64,000 nt of DNA from Entomortierella parvispora (taxonomy: Eukaryota; Mortierellomycota; Mortierellomycetes; Mortierellales; Mortierellaceae), in contig OY752146.1 of the NCBI GenBank assembly GCA_963573315.1, forward strand, positions 1,798,001 to 1,862,000, written 5' to 3'. Position 1 is the first letter of the stretch. Every line of letters starts with the position of its first letter. A program made the translations under genes and the position numbers. The notes beneath the pieces are model-generated. The model made no database searches. It was not told where the DNA came from and worked only from the letters and a program-made list of their open reading frames with translations. Of this stretch, positions 32,350-44,562 are shown one piece after another.

Positions 32350-33275
32350 GAGCAGGTGAAAGGAGATAGAGACAAAAAAAGATGTAGATGGGAAGAGATG
32401 AATGGAAAGAGATGAAAAGAGTGGGGATGGGAAGGATGGAAACAATGACAAACAGCAGCCAACCACCATTTTTACAACCACGCGCTGGGCGCAACGCGTG
32501 CGTCGAAAAAGGCACGCGAACGCGGCCACTCCGCGTCCCCTCTGCATCCCACACTCGCCATCCTCCATGCCCATGTCCCATCCGAGATGAAGGGGCTTGA
32601 CTAGATGCAATCAATCCCCTTGCACAACGATCGCGCTCCTCTGGATATCCAGGCACGATCGTCGTTGGAAGACTCGCCTGCACTGCCTGGATTTCTCTTC
32701 TTGTCCATCTTGTCCTTCGTCTTTGCCCTCGCCCTTGTCCCACCCTGAAAAATAACTCAGGCACAACTACAAAAGAAAAGCTCTTTGTGTCCACTTTCGA
32801 AACCACAAAAAGATGCTCTTTGCATATGCTTTGCCATTCATCTCTTCTTCCATTGTTCTTACATTTCACCATTGGCATCTCATCCGACTCGCCAGCATTC
32901 ACCTGGTCGCCATCCTTTTTCGCATTCAAAAAAAAAATTTCTTCGATCATAGGCCGAAGGTTCGTACCTGAACAAGATACAACACTTCTCTATCCTGACG
33001 ATTCTAGGGCCAAGGCACGTGCGTTAACAATGCAAATTCTCAGATCTTCCAGACCTTCAGACCCCCTGGACATCCTCAAGTGGCGTCCCGTCCTTGGCCA
33101 AAGAACCAGAGAGATTAAAAAAGTCCCAGAAACTGGCAGTCGAGGTTCGTCCTTCATCCCTGGCTCAAAAGGTGATCCTCACAGTCTCTGATGACTCTCT
33201 CTCTACTGTAGACACTGTCCTGAAGCACGCCAGCTCCCCCCCTCTGTCCATTCCCACCTCCCCAAGAATATCCTC
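32350..33275. other. Upstream region of the NACHT gene, start uncertain
   Basis: Divergent region between F-box copy C and the NACHT gene. A CACGTG lies at 33016. Frames at 33029-33191 and in a second frame to 33279 have composition similar to coding sequence (KEPERLKKSQKLAVEVRPSS), so an additional upstream exon of the NACHT gene is possible. I could not find a splice pair that joins them cleanly. Confidence 0.35.
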
Positions 33276-35675
33276 ATGACATCCAGCTCTTCATCATCTC
33301 CGGGTGCCTCCGATTCCAAGAAAAAATCGCTCTTCTCAATCTTCTCAAAGAAGAAATCGAAGCCTGCCTTAAACGGCCAACAAAGTACTCCAAGCAACAA
33401 GTCCGCTCCCGCTACTGTACCCCCCTCTGCTCCTGCGGTTTCCACCAACAAACTCCAGAGCAAGTCTTCTCCAGTTAACAGTCCATCACCGCCCTCTTCT
33501 ACTTCTCGTAAGAATGCCAAAGTCAACGACATTCCACTTGGCATTTTTCCCAAGAATGTGTCTCTGAACGAGACCGAGATTGAACCGCCAGAGATGGTGG
33601 ACTACATTAGAGACACTTCTGAACTTGTTTCTTATCTCCATATCCTTGCAAAAGCAAAAGAAGAATCGGCGGCCTCGGCAACCTCGCCGTCGCCCTCGCC
33701 TACATCCTCAACACCCCCTTCCTCTGCATCTCCCTCAACACAGCAAGCCCCCCCTCTTTCGCCGCCTCCCTCTGAGCTCACCCCTGCCCAGCTGGAGTGG
33801 ACACAAGAGATGGACAAGAACCCTTTGGAGAAAGACCATCTCTACAAACTGCTGACCGAGGTGATTAACCGGTTTATTCTCCATCCTTCCAAGGACGACG
33901 AAACGGTTCGCGAGGTAGTTCTCTTGGGTCCCGTTCTCGACAAGGACCAATACCGAACCCTTCTCAACCGGTTCTTGGAAGAATTCAAGCGAGAAACCAT
34001 TCTCAATGTCGAATTCCTTCGAGGTTTGACTCAATTGATCCAGGACGCCAAGACGGGCTATCTGAGAACAGATGATCTCACACTCATTCTTCGCATCATC
34101 CGGACCCGAGAGGAGGACCAGAAATTGGATGAATACCTGTTCTATTTGACTGTCACGGTCTCCAAGGTTCTCAATGCCATGGTGGATGAAAAGGTAGTGG
34201 ATGGCATAGAGGTCGAGGGCCTCGATCGGGTCAAGGAACATGATCCAATTCGGGAATTGCTGTCAGAGTTGAGAAGCAAAGAAGACCCGTTCTTGAAGTT
34301 TCAAGCCTTGTACGCGTATCAAGCGTTGCAGTGGATCCCCAATGACGAGACCCCTACTCACCGTGGTCTTCGACTCTTTGCAGGCGTCGTCGGTGGGATC
34401 GTCAAACTCTCGTCCGCGGCTCAATTGGATTTTGAAGGATTTATGGGGGGTCTCAAGGAGATCCAAAAGGAAGTCGCCGATATTTATGATTTCGTGGAGT
34501 CCGGTTGGGAAGACGCTAAAGCTCTGATGGCGGACGGGAAGGAGCTCTTGAGCCTAGGTGTGAAGCAGGCCCGTCCGTGGTATATCACGTTGCGAGGCGC
34601 GGAGAGATCTGTGGCCAAAGGTCGTCTTGCGGAATTGAACGAGCTCGTCTCCACGGCTCCATGTCGAGGCGATCCTTTGTTCCTGTGGGGCATTGCACAG
34701 CTCTTGGGAGACATTGCGATCGATTCCGCTTGGAAGAGAGACACCCGTGAGCAGGCTCTAAAGTTCCTTGAAGAGTTGTACAGATCCATGAAGCCTTCAA
34801 CAGTTCATCGCTCTGTCCAGAGCTGGATCTTGACCATCCTCGAGACTATTTCGGGTCTCTCTACCTCCTCTTATTCTTCCTTTTCTCATTCTGCTGGCAA
34901 GGATCAGGATGATGTCGACATCAAGAAACAGGCGGACGATTTGGCTCAAGACTTGAAAGTGGATGGGAACTCTGCTCTTTCATTCCCTTACCCGTTACGA
35001 AGCCACCTGCCCCTACCAAAGGCCTCCATCCTTTTGAGAAACGTCAACGATAATCCGGATCTTGAACTGGTGCTAGACCGCCTTCGGCGTCTCCGTCTCC
35101 GTGAATACGAGCATCCGACCGACTATGTTGAGCCGATATCCAAACTCAGTCTTAAACTTCCAGACGACAAGGACAGTCCAGTGCCTCTACGTCAGCGTGT
35201 AAATGGTTTCCTCGAGAGCAAAGCAGCCGTCATGTTGATCCATGGTGAAGCAGGATCCGGGAAGTCTGCGTTTGGTTTAGCATTGGAGCATGACCTTTGG
35301 CTCAACTACAAGCCAGGAGATCCTGTTCCCCTTTTCATTGATCTCACGACGATCGAGACTCTGGGCGACAGGTTGATCCAGCAGCACCTTGAGGGTCTTG
35401 ACGGCGTTTCGTTTTCAGAAAATCATCTCGCAGAGCTGAAACGATCCAAGCGACCCATGATTTTGATCTGCGACAGATACGAAGAGTGCCATACTTGGTG
35501 CAATCTGTATTCTGAAAACAAGATGAGCGAGGAAATCAAGATCGTTGTCGTTTGTCAAAGTCAATACCTCATAACGACTTACAGGGCCTATTTTGAACCG
35601 CGATCAAAAGATATTTACAGCAGGAAGAAATCAAAGGGAGTGTATGAAGAAGCAGTCATTGTTCCGAACAGATAG
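33276..35675 (+). CDS. NLR-like protein with NACHT NTPase core, C-terminally truncated
   Basis: A single exon of 799 aa. Residues 1-180 are low-complexity Ser/Pro/Lys, and 180-610 form a helical, armadillo-like region. Then comes a STAND/NACHT module: VMLIHGEAGSGKSAFG (Walker A, about 652), sensor-like segments and PMILICDRYEE (Walker B, about 727; families usually have D-G-Y-D-E, here C-D-R-Y-E-E). The frame ends KSKGVYEEAVIVPNR at the point where relatives continue into the winged-helix and WD40/ANK repeats. So the sensor repeats are missing, probably by truncation, and the gene runs straight into the ARIP4 3' end 98 bp later. Fungal NLR-like proteins act in heterokaryon or pathogen recognition; this copy could be a remnant or a short regulatory form. 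Confidence 0.8.
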   Translation: MTSSSSSSPGASDSKKKSLFSIFSKKKSKPALNGQQSTPSNKSAPATVPPSAPAVSTNKLQSKSSPVNSPSPPSSTSRKNAKVNDIPLGIFPKNVSLNETEIEPPEMVDYIRDTSELVSYLHILAKAKEESAASATSPSPSPTSSTPPSSASPSTQQAPPLSPPPSELTPAQLEWTQEMDKNPLEKDHLYKLLTEVINRFILHPSKDDETVREVVLLGPVLDKDQYRTLLNRFLEEFKRETILNVEFLRGLTQLIQDAKTGYLRTDDLTLILRIIRTREEDQKLDEYLFYLTVTVSKVLNAMVDEKVVDGIEVEGLDRVKEHDPIRELLSELRSKEDPFLKFQALYAYQALQWIPNDETPTHRGLRLFAGVVGGIVKLSSAAQLDFEGFMGGLKEIQKEVADIYDFVESGWEDAKALMADGKELLSLGVKQARPWYITLRGAERSVAKGRLAELNELVSTAPCRGDPLFLWGIAQLLGDIAIDSAWKRDTREQALKFLEELYRSMKPSTVHRSVQSWILTILETISGLSTSSYSSFSHSAGKDQDDVDIKKQADDLAQDLKVDGNSALSFPYPLRSHLPLPKASILLRNVNDNPDLELVLDRLRRLRLREYEHPTDYVEPISKLSLKLPDDKDSPVPLRQRVNGFLESKAAVMLIHGEAGSGKSAFGLALEHDLWLNYKPGDPVPLFIDLTTIETLGDRLIQQHLEGLDGVSFSENHLAELKRSKRPMILICDRYEECHTWCNLYSENKMSEEIKIVVVCQSQYLITTYRAYFEPRSKDIYSRKKSKGVYEEAVIVPNR

Positions 35676-35773
35676 AGGAGTAGAACGATCCATGATCTTT
35701 TATTAAAACCAAGGTTCGTTGTTAAAAAAAAGGTGTTGTACAATACATGGATTCGATTGGACTATGGGATGTG

Positions 35774-38700
35774 CTAGTCTCTCCTTTGATCTGGATTCCC
35801 ATCTCCCAAAACAGGACCTCGGACATGTCCTTTACTTTGGCCCTGACTTTGACCTTGACCCGGGCCTTGACTTTGACTTGGACCTTGACTTTGACCTGGA
35901 CCTTGACTTTGACCTGGACCTTGACTTTGACCTGGACCTTGAACTTGACTTGGATATTGGTTCAGATTCTGGTTCACGCTTTGCATTTGTCCTTGAGTCT
36001 GATCCTGTCCCTGGTGTTGCAAGTGTCCCTGGTGTTGCAAGATGTGGTTTTGAAGGGCAATTTCGGCAGAGTTCTGTTGATGATGGGCAGCTAGCAAACT
36101 TGAGAGAGGTGCACTGTTCATCGATTCATTTGAAGGCAGCGACCATGCCGATTTTGGAGGTAAGGCATACGTGGCGCTGGGGAGAGCGGGATCATTCGGA
36201 GACATGGCTGGCATCACCCTGTGCTCGAGTTGAACCGCTGATGTGTACCCTTGGAACGCATTCCGATGTGGGGGCAAGAGACTAGGACTATAGTCCGTCT
36301 GGCGGTGGAATATGTGCTGTTCCGGAATTGCCTTGATACGTTCTCGAGCCAGCAAAACACTTCGCTCCTGCTCCTTCTCAAAGTTCGTCAAGGGTCTACC
36401 AAGTTGTTGCTGCAATATCTGGTCCGTTCTGCTGATCGCCGGGTCCTGGGCCATTGCCATCTGATGCTCCCGTAACAGAGCCTGTAACTCACCCTGATTG
36501 AGCGATACTTGCTGCTGTGTGAGATCTCGCTTCGCAGCACCTACGCTAGTTGCCGATCCCTGAACTACACTGGAAGCGGGGATATGTGATGCTTGCTCCT
36601 TGTGAGGCTGACGATATGCCCTCAGCGCGTCCGCAGCGGATGCATCGCCAGGATCAGGGAAACTTGATAGTTGTATTGACGATCTCAACAAAGGCGGAGG
36701 TGCTGAGAGTGTCATTGCTGCGCTCTTCACGACCCTAGGATCCGGGTCAAGCGGCTTTCCTTCAATTCGCTTTTGTTCCTGTGAGATCATGAACCTGATA
36801 TCCTCCATATCCGCCTCTGTGAGATCCGAATCCAACTCGCGAATCAGCTCATTCTGGGGTACAACAAACGTCAAACTCTCCTTGTTCCTACGTAAGTGCG
36901 CAAAGTCAAATGGACGGGTTAAGAAACGACTCAACTCCTTTTTCAGACTTCACCAAAGATGTAGAAAATTATACTTACTTTTCAATCACTGCCCGTAAAA
37001 CTGTGTCCTCTGTGTCTGGCTTACTGAAAAGGTCGTCAACGTTATCCTTTGTTGCCCAAACAGGCGTTTCAGATGGCAAGGGTGGTCTTTGAAAGTACTG
37101 CTTCATCTGGGTCTTGGAGAAGGTGTTGCTCTTGATGGTCTTCTTGTCTATGACACGATTAGCCAGTCCAAGTTTGTGCAGGTTGTTCTTATATAGCAAA
37201 TCCTCGAATGTGCCAAAAGTTTGTAGGCGGTAAACAAAGACCTTCCGCGTCTGTCCATAACGGAAAGCTCGGGCAATTGCCTGTTCATCATGACTGGGGT
37301 TCCAGCCCACATCAAAGATCACGACTCGACTAGCCGATACCAAGTTTACGCCAACGGATCCGGCCTAGTAATGAAAGAGCGGGTAAGTACAGGATTGAAG
37401 ATGATCAAAGAAATAGCCTCCTGTGAATGTATAGAGTCAAGCATACCCCTGTGGAGATCAGGAACAAGTCATACTTGTCCGTGTCATTGAAATCGTTGAT
37501 CATACTCTGTCGGCTCTATTAAACAAGGTATACAATCGCCCGGGTTAGTGTGGACTGGTGAAAATTAAGGATTAGAACATCTACTTCCTTGACGTACAGC
37601 AACAGCAGTTGAACCATCCAACGTCAGTGATTTGAATCCCGCATTCTTGACAGAATACTCGATGAAGTCTATAATGATGAGAAGGAGGAAGCGTTAGCAA
37701 TTGATTCATAAAGAATGGTGGATCACTCAATAAAGTCCATACCAATGGTCGGGATGCTCCTGGTAAACACCAAGACCTTTTCCTTGATTTCTCGACAGGC
37801 CGTCAAGATATCCAACAGGATCATCATTTTATAACTGTTTTTGACGTCATTCAGATTCTCTACAAACCAGAAACAGGATTTCATGTTAGTTTGTAATCTA
37901 TTTGGATATTGAGTGAGCGTAACCTTTTATATCATACGTACCGGTATGATGAGAAATTATCTGATCCCAAATGGTGCCTTTAACAGACCTACGAGGAAGA
38001 GCAGAGTGTTAGAACACCAAAGATAGCTTGCACTGGAAGTAGGTGATAAATAGCATCAAAGAAGAGTTCGTCGTACTTCATTGCATCCTTCATGGCCAGG
38101 TTGCTTTCTACAGCCTCAGCCACGGCGTCACCATTTTCTGCGGCAGCCTGGATGGTGGCTTCATTTGAACCAATCGTTAACTCAGCGATCAGGGTGTCCT
38201 CTCCAGGCGTTATCTCAGAGGCCGCAGCGCTGGTACCAGTTGCTGTTGAAGGGGACCCATTCTCGGTATTGGAGAGCTCGTCAAGACCGCTTCTAAAAAC
38301 GGCAGCATTTTTGGTTACGCGAGAGGCAACCTATCAATATACACAAAATTTCGGATAATAAATTAATGGTCCGTCTTTACACAAAGGGTTTTTTGTATGC
38401 CTCATTTTCAGAATTCATCTGGATTTGGAGAGTATACCTTGAAAGCTGCAGGGTGATTGCAGATGGTCACAAAGATATGTCCACTACCTATAAGGCTTAC
38501 TGAGCTCTCGACCAATCCAAGCGACAAAAGGAATTGCTATCACATCAATGAGAGTAATGTTCCACGACAGTAAGCCAATGTCCACATACGGAAAACTTGA
38601 ACAACAGTATTGTCTATGGTTGGCATATCTTACCTCGTAAAGATCTGTTTGCAACCTCGTTAGCTTGCAAGAAATCACATACTCGATCTTCTTGGGCAAG

Positions 38701-41700
38701 GAAGCCCTCAAAACAGATTGATCCTTCCTATGTCACATCAAGACGCACGAATTATAAGCGGGTATTCAACATGGAGCTAAGGAATCAACAACAACATTCA
38801 TATTTTGCGCAGAACAAACCTCAATACAAAAGATCCAATGAGCTCAGTCAGAACACGAAGCTTTTTCGAAGAAATCTGTAATGAATTGAAGTAAAGGTAT
38901 GTCAGAATATGATAAAAATGTAAGCATTTGCCTTGTACCATCCTCACCTTTTTTTCGCCAGGATGGCTATCAGTGAACAACCCACGCTCGATCGGATTGA
39001 CAAAATTGCTTCTAAAGCTGTTCAGCTCGCCCAAGTAGTTGGGGCGGATAAAATCAACCATGCACCAATATTCCTCGAGTCGATTCTGAAGAGGGTATCC
39101 AGTAAGAATCACTCTCGCCTTGCTCTTGATTCTTTTACTTGCCACAGATAGCTTTGCCTATTTGTCGTGAAAAGAAAGAAAGAGTAAGTACAGCGAAAAC
39201 ATTTACATCATTAGTCGTTTTTTAAGCCCACCTTTTCATTTTTCAGCACATGTCCCTCGTCTGCGACAGTAATCGATGGACCAGGAGATGTCAGAAAGGC
39301 CCGAATCCGGTTCAGGACTTCGGCATCTGGCTCTGACTTGCTCGGAGAACTATATGTCCGGAACATACTATAGCTCAATAGCAGAATACCTCCAAGAGAG
39401 TGCCAGTCGTGCATCACACGGTAACGCGACATGATGTCCCTTCGACTGAAGGCCGTTGCTACAATCGAATAAGGTCAAAGTCAGCACTAAATACTAAGGG
39501 GATTGAAGTGAACTGGCCTGAAGAGCTTTGTACTTACGAAGAACCCACACGCGTACGACCTCGAGTTCATCTGCTGGTATCCACTTTATGAATTCGTCCT
39601 GCCAATTATCGATGACGATTGGAGGAACAAGTAACAACACTCGGCCATCCTAGAGATAACAGATTCGATTGTAAATACCGGGATGATGCATTTGGTGACT
39701 CGAATACACTGTGAAGTAGACTTACACTCAGATATTGCGGGATGTTCTTGTTCTTGAATAGGATCTCACGTAACAATACATAAAGAAAGATAATGACTTG
39801 GAACGTTTTACCAAGACCCATCGCGTGTGCAAGAATACAACCCGTCTCCAACATGACAACATTACGCCACATGAATCGGACGCCGTCAATCTGATGAGGC
39901 TTCATGTGCTGCGAGAAAAACAGGGGAATGGTCACCGGGCTCTCCGTGTCCTTGTGTCCTGGGTTGATGAGAACTTCGCCATACTTGGAATTGGATTTCA
40001 GAACTAGACCTCGTGCCTCCTGGATCTTGATTCGCTCTTGAATCTCTTGATCTCTCTTTGCTAGGTCCTCTCGAAGTCTTAAAACATCCTCCGATTCTTG
40101 CACCTCTACCCTGGCTTTTTTCTTGCCTTTCAGAGCAATATCATCCTCGTCGTCGTCGTTGTCGTCATCGTCATCGTCCTCTGATTCTGATACTGAAGAA
40201 TCGCCAAAGTATTTTCGTCGGGTTCGCTTCTTAGTTTTCCGTCGAACTGGCATTTCTTCGTCCCCGTCCGAAGGAGAGCCGTCGGCATCTTCCCGCGGGT
40301 TTGGTCGTCCATCGTTACTACTCGCCTTTGTCAGAAACTGCGTTTCGCTTTCCACGGCTTTGGACTCCTTTCTAATGAACTTCCTTGGCTTTGGTCCAAT
40401 GTGACGACGAGGACTTTGGGCTGTGGAGGAATCGCTGCAAGAGCTATCCGAGTCGATCGTGATCGTATTCGGTGGTGTTGTGTATCTTTTTCTTTGAGTT
40501 TTTCCTTCCTGTTCTGGGGTATTCTTCTCTGCAATATTCTTCTCTGGCGTATCCTTCTCTGGCGTATCCTTCCCTGAAGTGAACTTCTCCACAGTATAAT
40601 CCCCCTCCTCATTCTTGTGATTCCTCGCGTCCTTATCAATCGGCTTTCCCTCAATTACGGAGTTTGCTTGTTGTTTCCGCTCGTTGACTTTTTTCAGTTT
40701 CTCTTTCATTTTGGCTTGTTTTTCGGCTCTGTACTGCACCATCGCCTCTTCTGCCTTAGATTCGCGTGCAGTAGACACGTCGTTCCCTTCCCTGCGCCAT
40801 TTCAAAAACGTCCTGATACCAGACTCCTCAGAGATACCAAGCTCAATCCACTCAATATATTCCTGATAGATGGACATCCACGGCTCACGCCACTCATGAC
40901 CGTAATGTTTATAATCGTGGCGCCTGAGTGATAGAGGAATAACATGGTATTATGTTAGCAATTCTAAAGCATGCGCCTTCACTTCGCTCTATATCGGGTA
41001 CTTACATGCAAGAGACGAATCGACGCAGACTTCTTAGCTGCCTAATAATCTCGGTGTCATCCTTGAACGAATGAATCCAATGGCGTGTTTTAGTGGCTTT
41101 GAATTTAGACGGTATCACTCCTTCTTTTTCTAGAGCCATCGAGGACTCCCGACTGGTGCTCGGTGTCTCTTTGGCTTCTTCAGGTGCTGGTGAGTTCCGG
41201 AAGCCGCCGATATGAATATCGAGGTCTTGCTGCTCCATGCTTTTTGGTCGCTCCAAAGATGAACGGTCTGATGGATCTCGACGGTCAACAATCGCTTTTT
41301 GTTTGGAGGGGAGGGCAGAAGATTCCGCGGTGCTTGTGGATGGAAGATTGAGAGAAGTCGGCAGTGGAATTGGTGGCATAGGGGCCTCGTCTGCACTGGA
41401 GGACAAGGCAATGCCCTCCTTAACAGATGCACTCGCTTCTTCTCGAGATAACACGGGAATCGCTCTTGCTTTGGCAGTTTCAGAATAAGACTCTCCAGGG
41501 AGGCGAGAGGATCGTTTCTGATCCTTTTTTCCAGATCTTTTCTTTTGAGAGGAAACTTGAGTCAAGGGCGCGATTTCAGTCTCCATGATCACGTCACCAT
41601 CACTATCCTCAATCTGCATGGCCTCGGAATCGTCAATGAAATCACTCATGCCACTCTCGTCGTCGGCCCTGCTATTATTGTCGATGTCAGAAGGGCGTTG

Positions 41701-44342
41701 AGGATCCATCTCCAAGTGTCTCTTCCTAGCTCCCTTCGAGCGGCTGACAGGAGGCGATATAGGGGTAGTAGGGGAGGGTGACTCAAATATGGATCGCTGT
41801 GAAGGTGGGTCTGGCGGTGGCCCTTTCAACAGCTCTATCCTCCACTGGAGATCACAAAGAACATTCAGCGTCTCGTCCAATGCCTTACACTTCAGTCGAA
41901 CCTCAGCTACGCTCTTGTAGGAAGTTTCTGCTACAGCGTCCAGTATGGATTTGAGACGATTTTCGGAAATCCTTTTGAACTCGGCGTTGAACTTGGCAAG
42001 ATTGCCCTCCAGACCATCATGCTTTGCTGCCTTCTTGTAGTGACTATAGCGCTTTTTCTCCAAGTCCGTTAGAGTTTTCTGCTCCCACTGCATCTTGTAG
42101 TCGGCAATATATCCTTCGGCGGTGGCGCGGATTTCTGGTTCGGATATAGTGGCCTTATGAGGCACCACACGCTTTGATCGTGGTGGCCGCGTCAAATCCT
42201 TTTCTTCTTTTGCCACCTCCCTGTATAACTCTTCATCGGTTGTATACGCTGATGCATCAGAATCCCCGTAGAGTGGCAGCAATTTATCCTCGGGCGCTGC
42301 TGTTGTAGCGACCGGCTGTTTACGGGCAGTCGCGCTTCTCGCTGCACTGAAGTCGAACGATGTCATATCCTCGCCATTAATTTCCAGCTCAATCCTGGAA
42401 GTAGTCGTACGATTCTTGGGATCTGGGAATATTTTGTTCCATGTCGACCGCCTCGCTAAGAAAACAAGAGAAATCAGCAGAAATTATCAGTTACCCTCGA
42501 ACACGTTCATTAAGGGCCAAAGACGATTGCGCGCGGTACCTTTTTCATCATTGTTTCCCGTTGTTAATCGCGGATAAAGCATGACTGGTACATCCTTCTC
42601 GCTTCTTCGAAGGGGTGCGTATACTGTATATCCTGGAATGTCGAATAGTGGGGGATCACGCAAAACTCGGAGCATGTTCTTTTGCACCACGTGTCGTCGA
42701 CCGGGATTGAGTGATAAATTGTGTCGAAGTTTGGTCCAGACCATCGCCCAATCATCATCCTCGTCACCCTCGCTCCCAATGCTCCCCGTGGGCCATATGT
42801 TTTTTCCTAGAAAAATCTCGCTAAGGTCAAGCTTGCCGCCCTCAAAGTATGGCTTCTTCCTCTGATTCCTGGACCGCTTCGCTTGATCGTTACACTCCGT
42901 TGATCGACTAGGCGACAGTGCTAGTGCATTGAATTCGCTGGAGGTTGAGGTTATTGGTGACTCTGCGATGACAAGATTCGCAGAGCGAGATCGGGCCGCC
43001 GACTCAAGTGCTGACAGGAAGCAATTCTTGCCGTTGTTTGGATCTCTCTCTTTCACGAGACTAGAACTGCTCATTGTCGAGATACTCTCTGGCGATGATA
43101 CAGAGATCAGGGAGGGGGCTTGATCCACAAGACGGTGCATCAATCCTGGCTGCACCAATGTTGGAACGATACGTCGGAGGGGCGGTTTTACAGGTTCCGG
43201 CTCCATAGCATGACTTCCTGAACTTGAAACAGGAAGGACCGAGATATCTGAAATGCGTGTTACGTTGTTGCCCTTATTATGGTCCTGTGAGATGACAGGA
43301 GAATCCGCGTCCAAATGGTATGCTAGGCCATCTCCACTGCCAGACACATTAACGTCCTGATCCCGATCCCGAACCTTGGTGTTGTCGTCCGATTCATCAA
43401 CAAAGTTGCCAAAATCCCTGGCCCCTTCGTCTTCTTCGTCTTCTTCGTCCTCTACGTCCTCTTCGTCGGATCCCAAAGAGACTGATCCTTCATCGTCGCT
43501 GATTTCTACCTCCGCTTGGATTCGCTTCGACTTTTGTCCTGTGCTGACTGCTTGTTGTCCAAGAGAAGGCCAAGCCTTCTGATCCTGCGCACTCGGTGCA
43601 ACGCCTTGCCAAATCTTAAGAGGCACCTCCAACAGCGAAATAGGTGCATAATCTTTGTCAGATGGACTGTTTCCGCGCCGAAATGCTTCTCTCTGTCGTG
43701 GAGATTGGATCGGCTGCAGTCGAGTCGTCCCTGGCGAGCTTTGGTGGATCGATCGCACATCCTCTGAAAGCCGAAGTCCTCCCATATCCAAGATTGAAGA
43801 TGGCGTCGAGACTGCAAAAGACCGAGGCGGGTCTGGGCTTTTCGAAACCTCCTGTTTCTTTGCCACCACTACGATAATCACCATTGAGGATTTTGGAATG
43901 AGCAGGGTCCCTTCCTTTTTGCATTCTTCAATTCACACTCAAAAAAGAAAAAATATACAAAAATGGTGGCACAAATGGTGGCACCATGGGCATGCATGCA
44001 TACCTCGAAGGTTAGCAATGGCGTCCAGAATCTTTGCGCGCTTTCCAAATGCCTTGACTAGAAACTCCTCCTTCAAAGCCCCATGATCCACATTCATCAA
44101 GAGGACGCGACCGTCCACCTCATTTTCTATAATGGAAGCATTTTTTTTCCCGAATGATAACCTTGTCAGTCGCGTTTTTGTCAGGGCGTTGTATTGCTCA
44201 GCTCTTGCTTTGGATCGACTTTGGAAATCTTACCGATAAAGAGGCGCAGTGTCTCCTCGGGGAGGGCGAAAGACGCCTTCAGCCATTCGCTGACCTCCTG
44301 AATGCCCCAGTCCAGAGGATTACTGGTGCTTGTCGTTGGCAT
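35774..44342 (-). CDS. SNF2-family ATPase of the RAD54L2/ARIP4-ATRX clade
   Basis: Eighteen exons: 44342-44234, 44126-44004, 43868-42495, 42455-41006, 40923-39726, 39649-39538, 39458-39232, 39157-38948, 38875-38820, 38727-38634, 38536-38438, 38330-38077, 37988-37942, 37859-37743, 37668-37598, 37515-37447, 37364-36979 and 36947-35774 (7170 bp, 2389 aa). Residues 8-75 look like a SAM domain (EVSEWLKASF). A long disordered, acidic region follows. ATPase motif I is AHAMGLGKT (about residue 1385), motif II DEGH (about 1522), and the helicase C-terminal half includes STGAGSVGVNLVSASRV and QAIARAFRYGQ. The A-H-x-MGLGKT and DEGH variants mark this clade. The role is ATP-driven chromatin or DNA remodelling. 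The tail is Gln-rich with a repeat (GPGQSQ). Confidence 0.93.
35842..35952. repeat. 18-bp coding minisatellite in the ARIP4 C-terminus
   Basis: About five near-identical copies of the plus-strand unit GACCTTGACTTTGACCTG (clearest at 35881-35898, 35899-35916, 35917-35934). On the coding (minus) strand they read QGPGQS in tandem. The unit is a multiple of three, so length changes keep frame. The plus-strand reading of the same repeat gives an acidic DFDLDL frame, which is a shadow. Confidence 0.9.
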
Positions 44343-44562
44343 GGGAGATTGACGGGGAATGAAGGAAATGTGAAGCAGAGAGGATTGAGTGACAAAGAAA
44401 AACCTTGGAGGCACCAAGAATAAAATTTATTCCAACAGAATTCGAATGCCGTGACGAAAAAAATGTCTCGGATGCCTCGGTTTATTTTCATTGTGGCAGA
44501 TCAAAAAGTACTCCACGACCAGTCGTGGGGAACAGAAGGCATTGGCAATGTGGATTGTTCTA

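Noticed and set aside
35719-36285. Acidic plus-strand frame with DFDLDL repeats
   Set aside because: It is the reverse reading of the 18-bp repeat coding for GPGQSQ in the ARIP4 C-terminus, whose frame continues through conserved exons.
38501-38536. A GTAAGC donor splitting ARIP4 exon 11 after 36 nt
   Set aside because: Using it puts the next segment out of frame; reading straight through gives ...ESSVSLIGSGHIFVTICNHPAAFK, which fits the SNF2 family.
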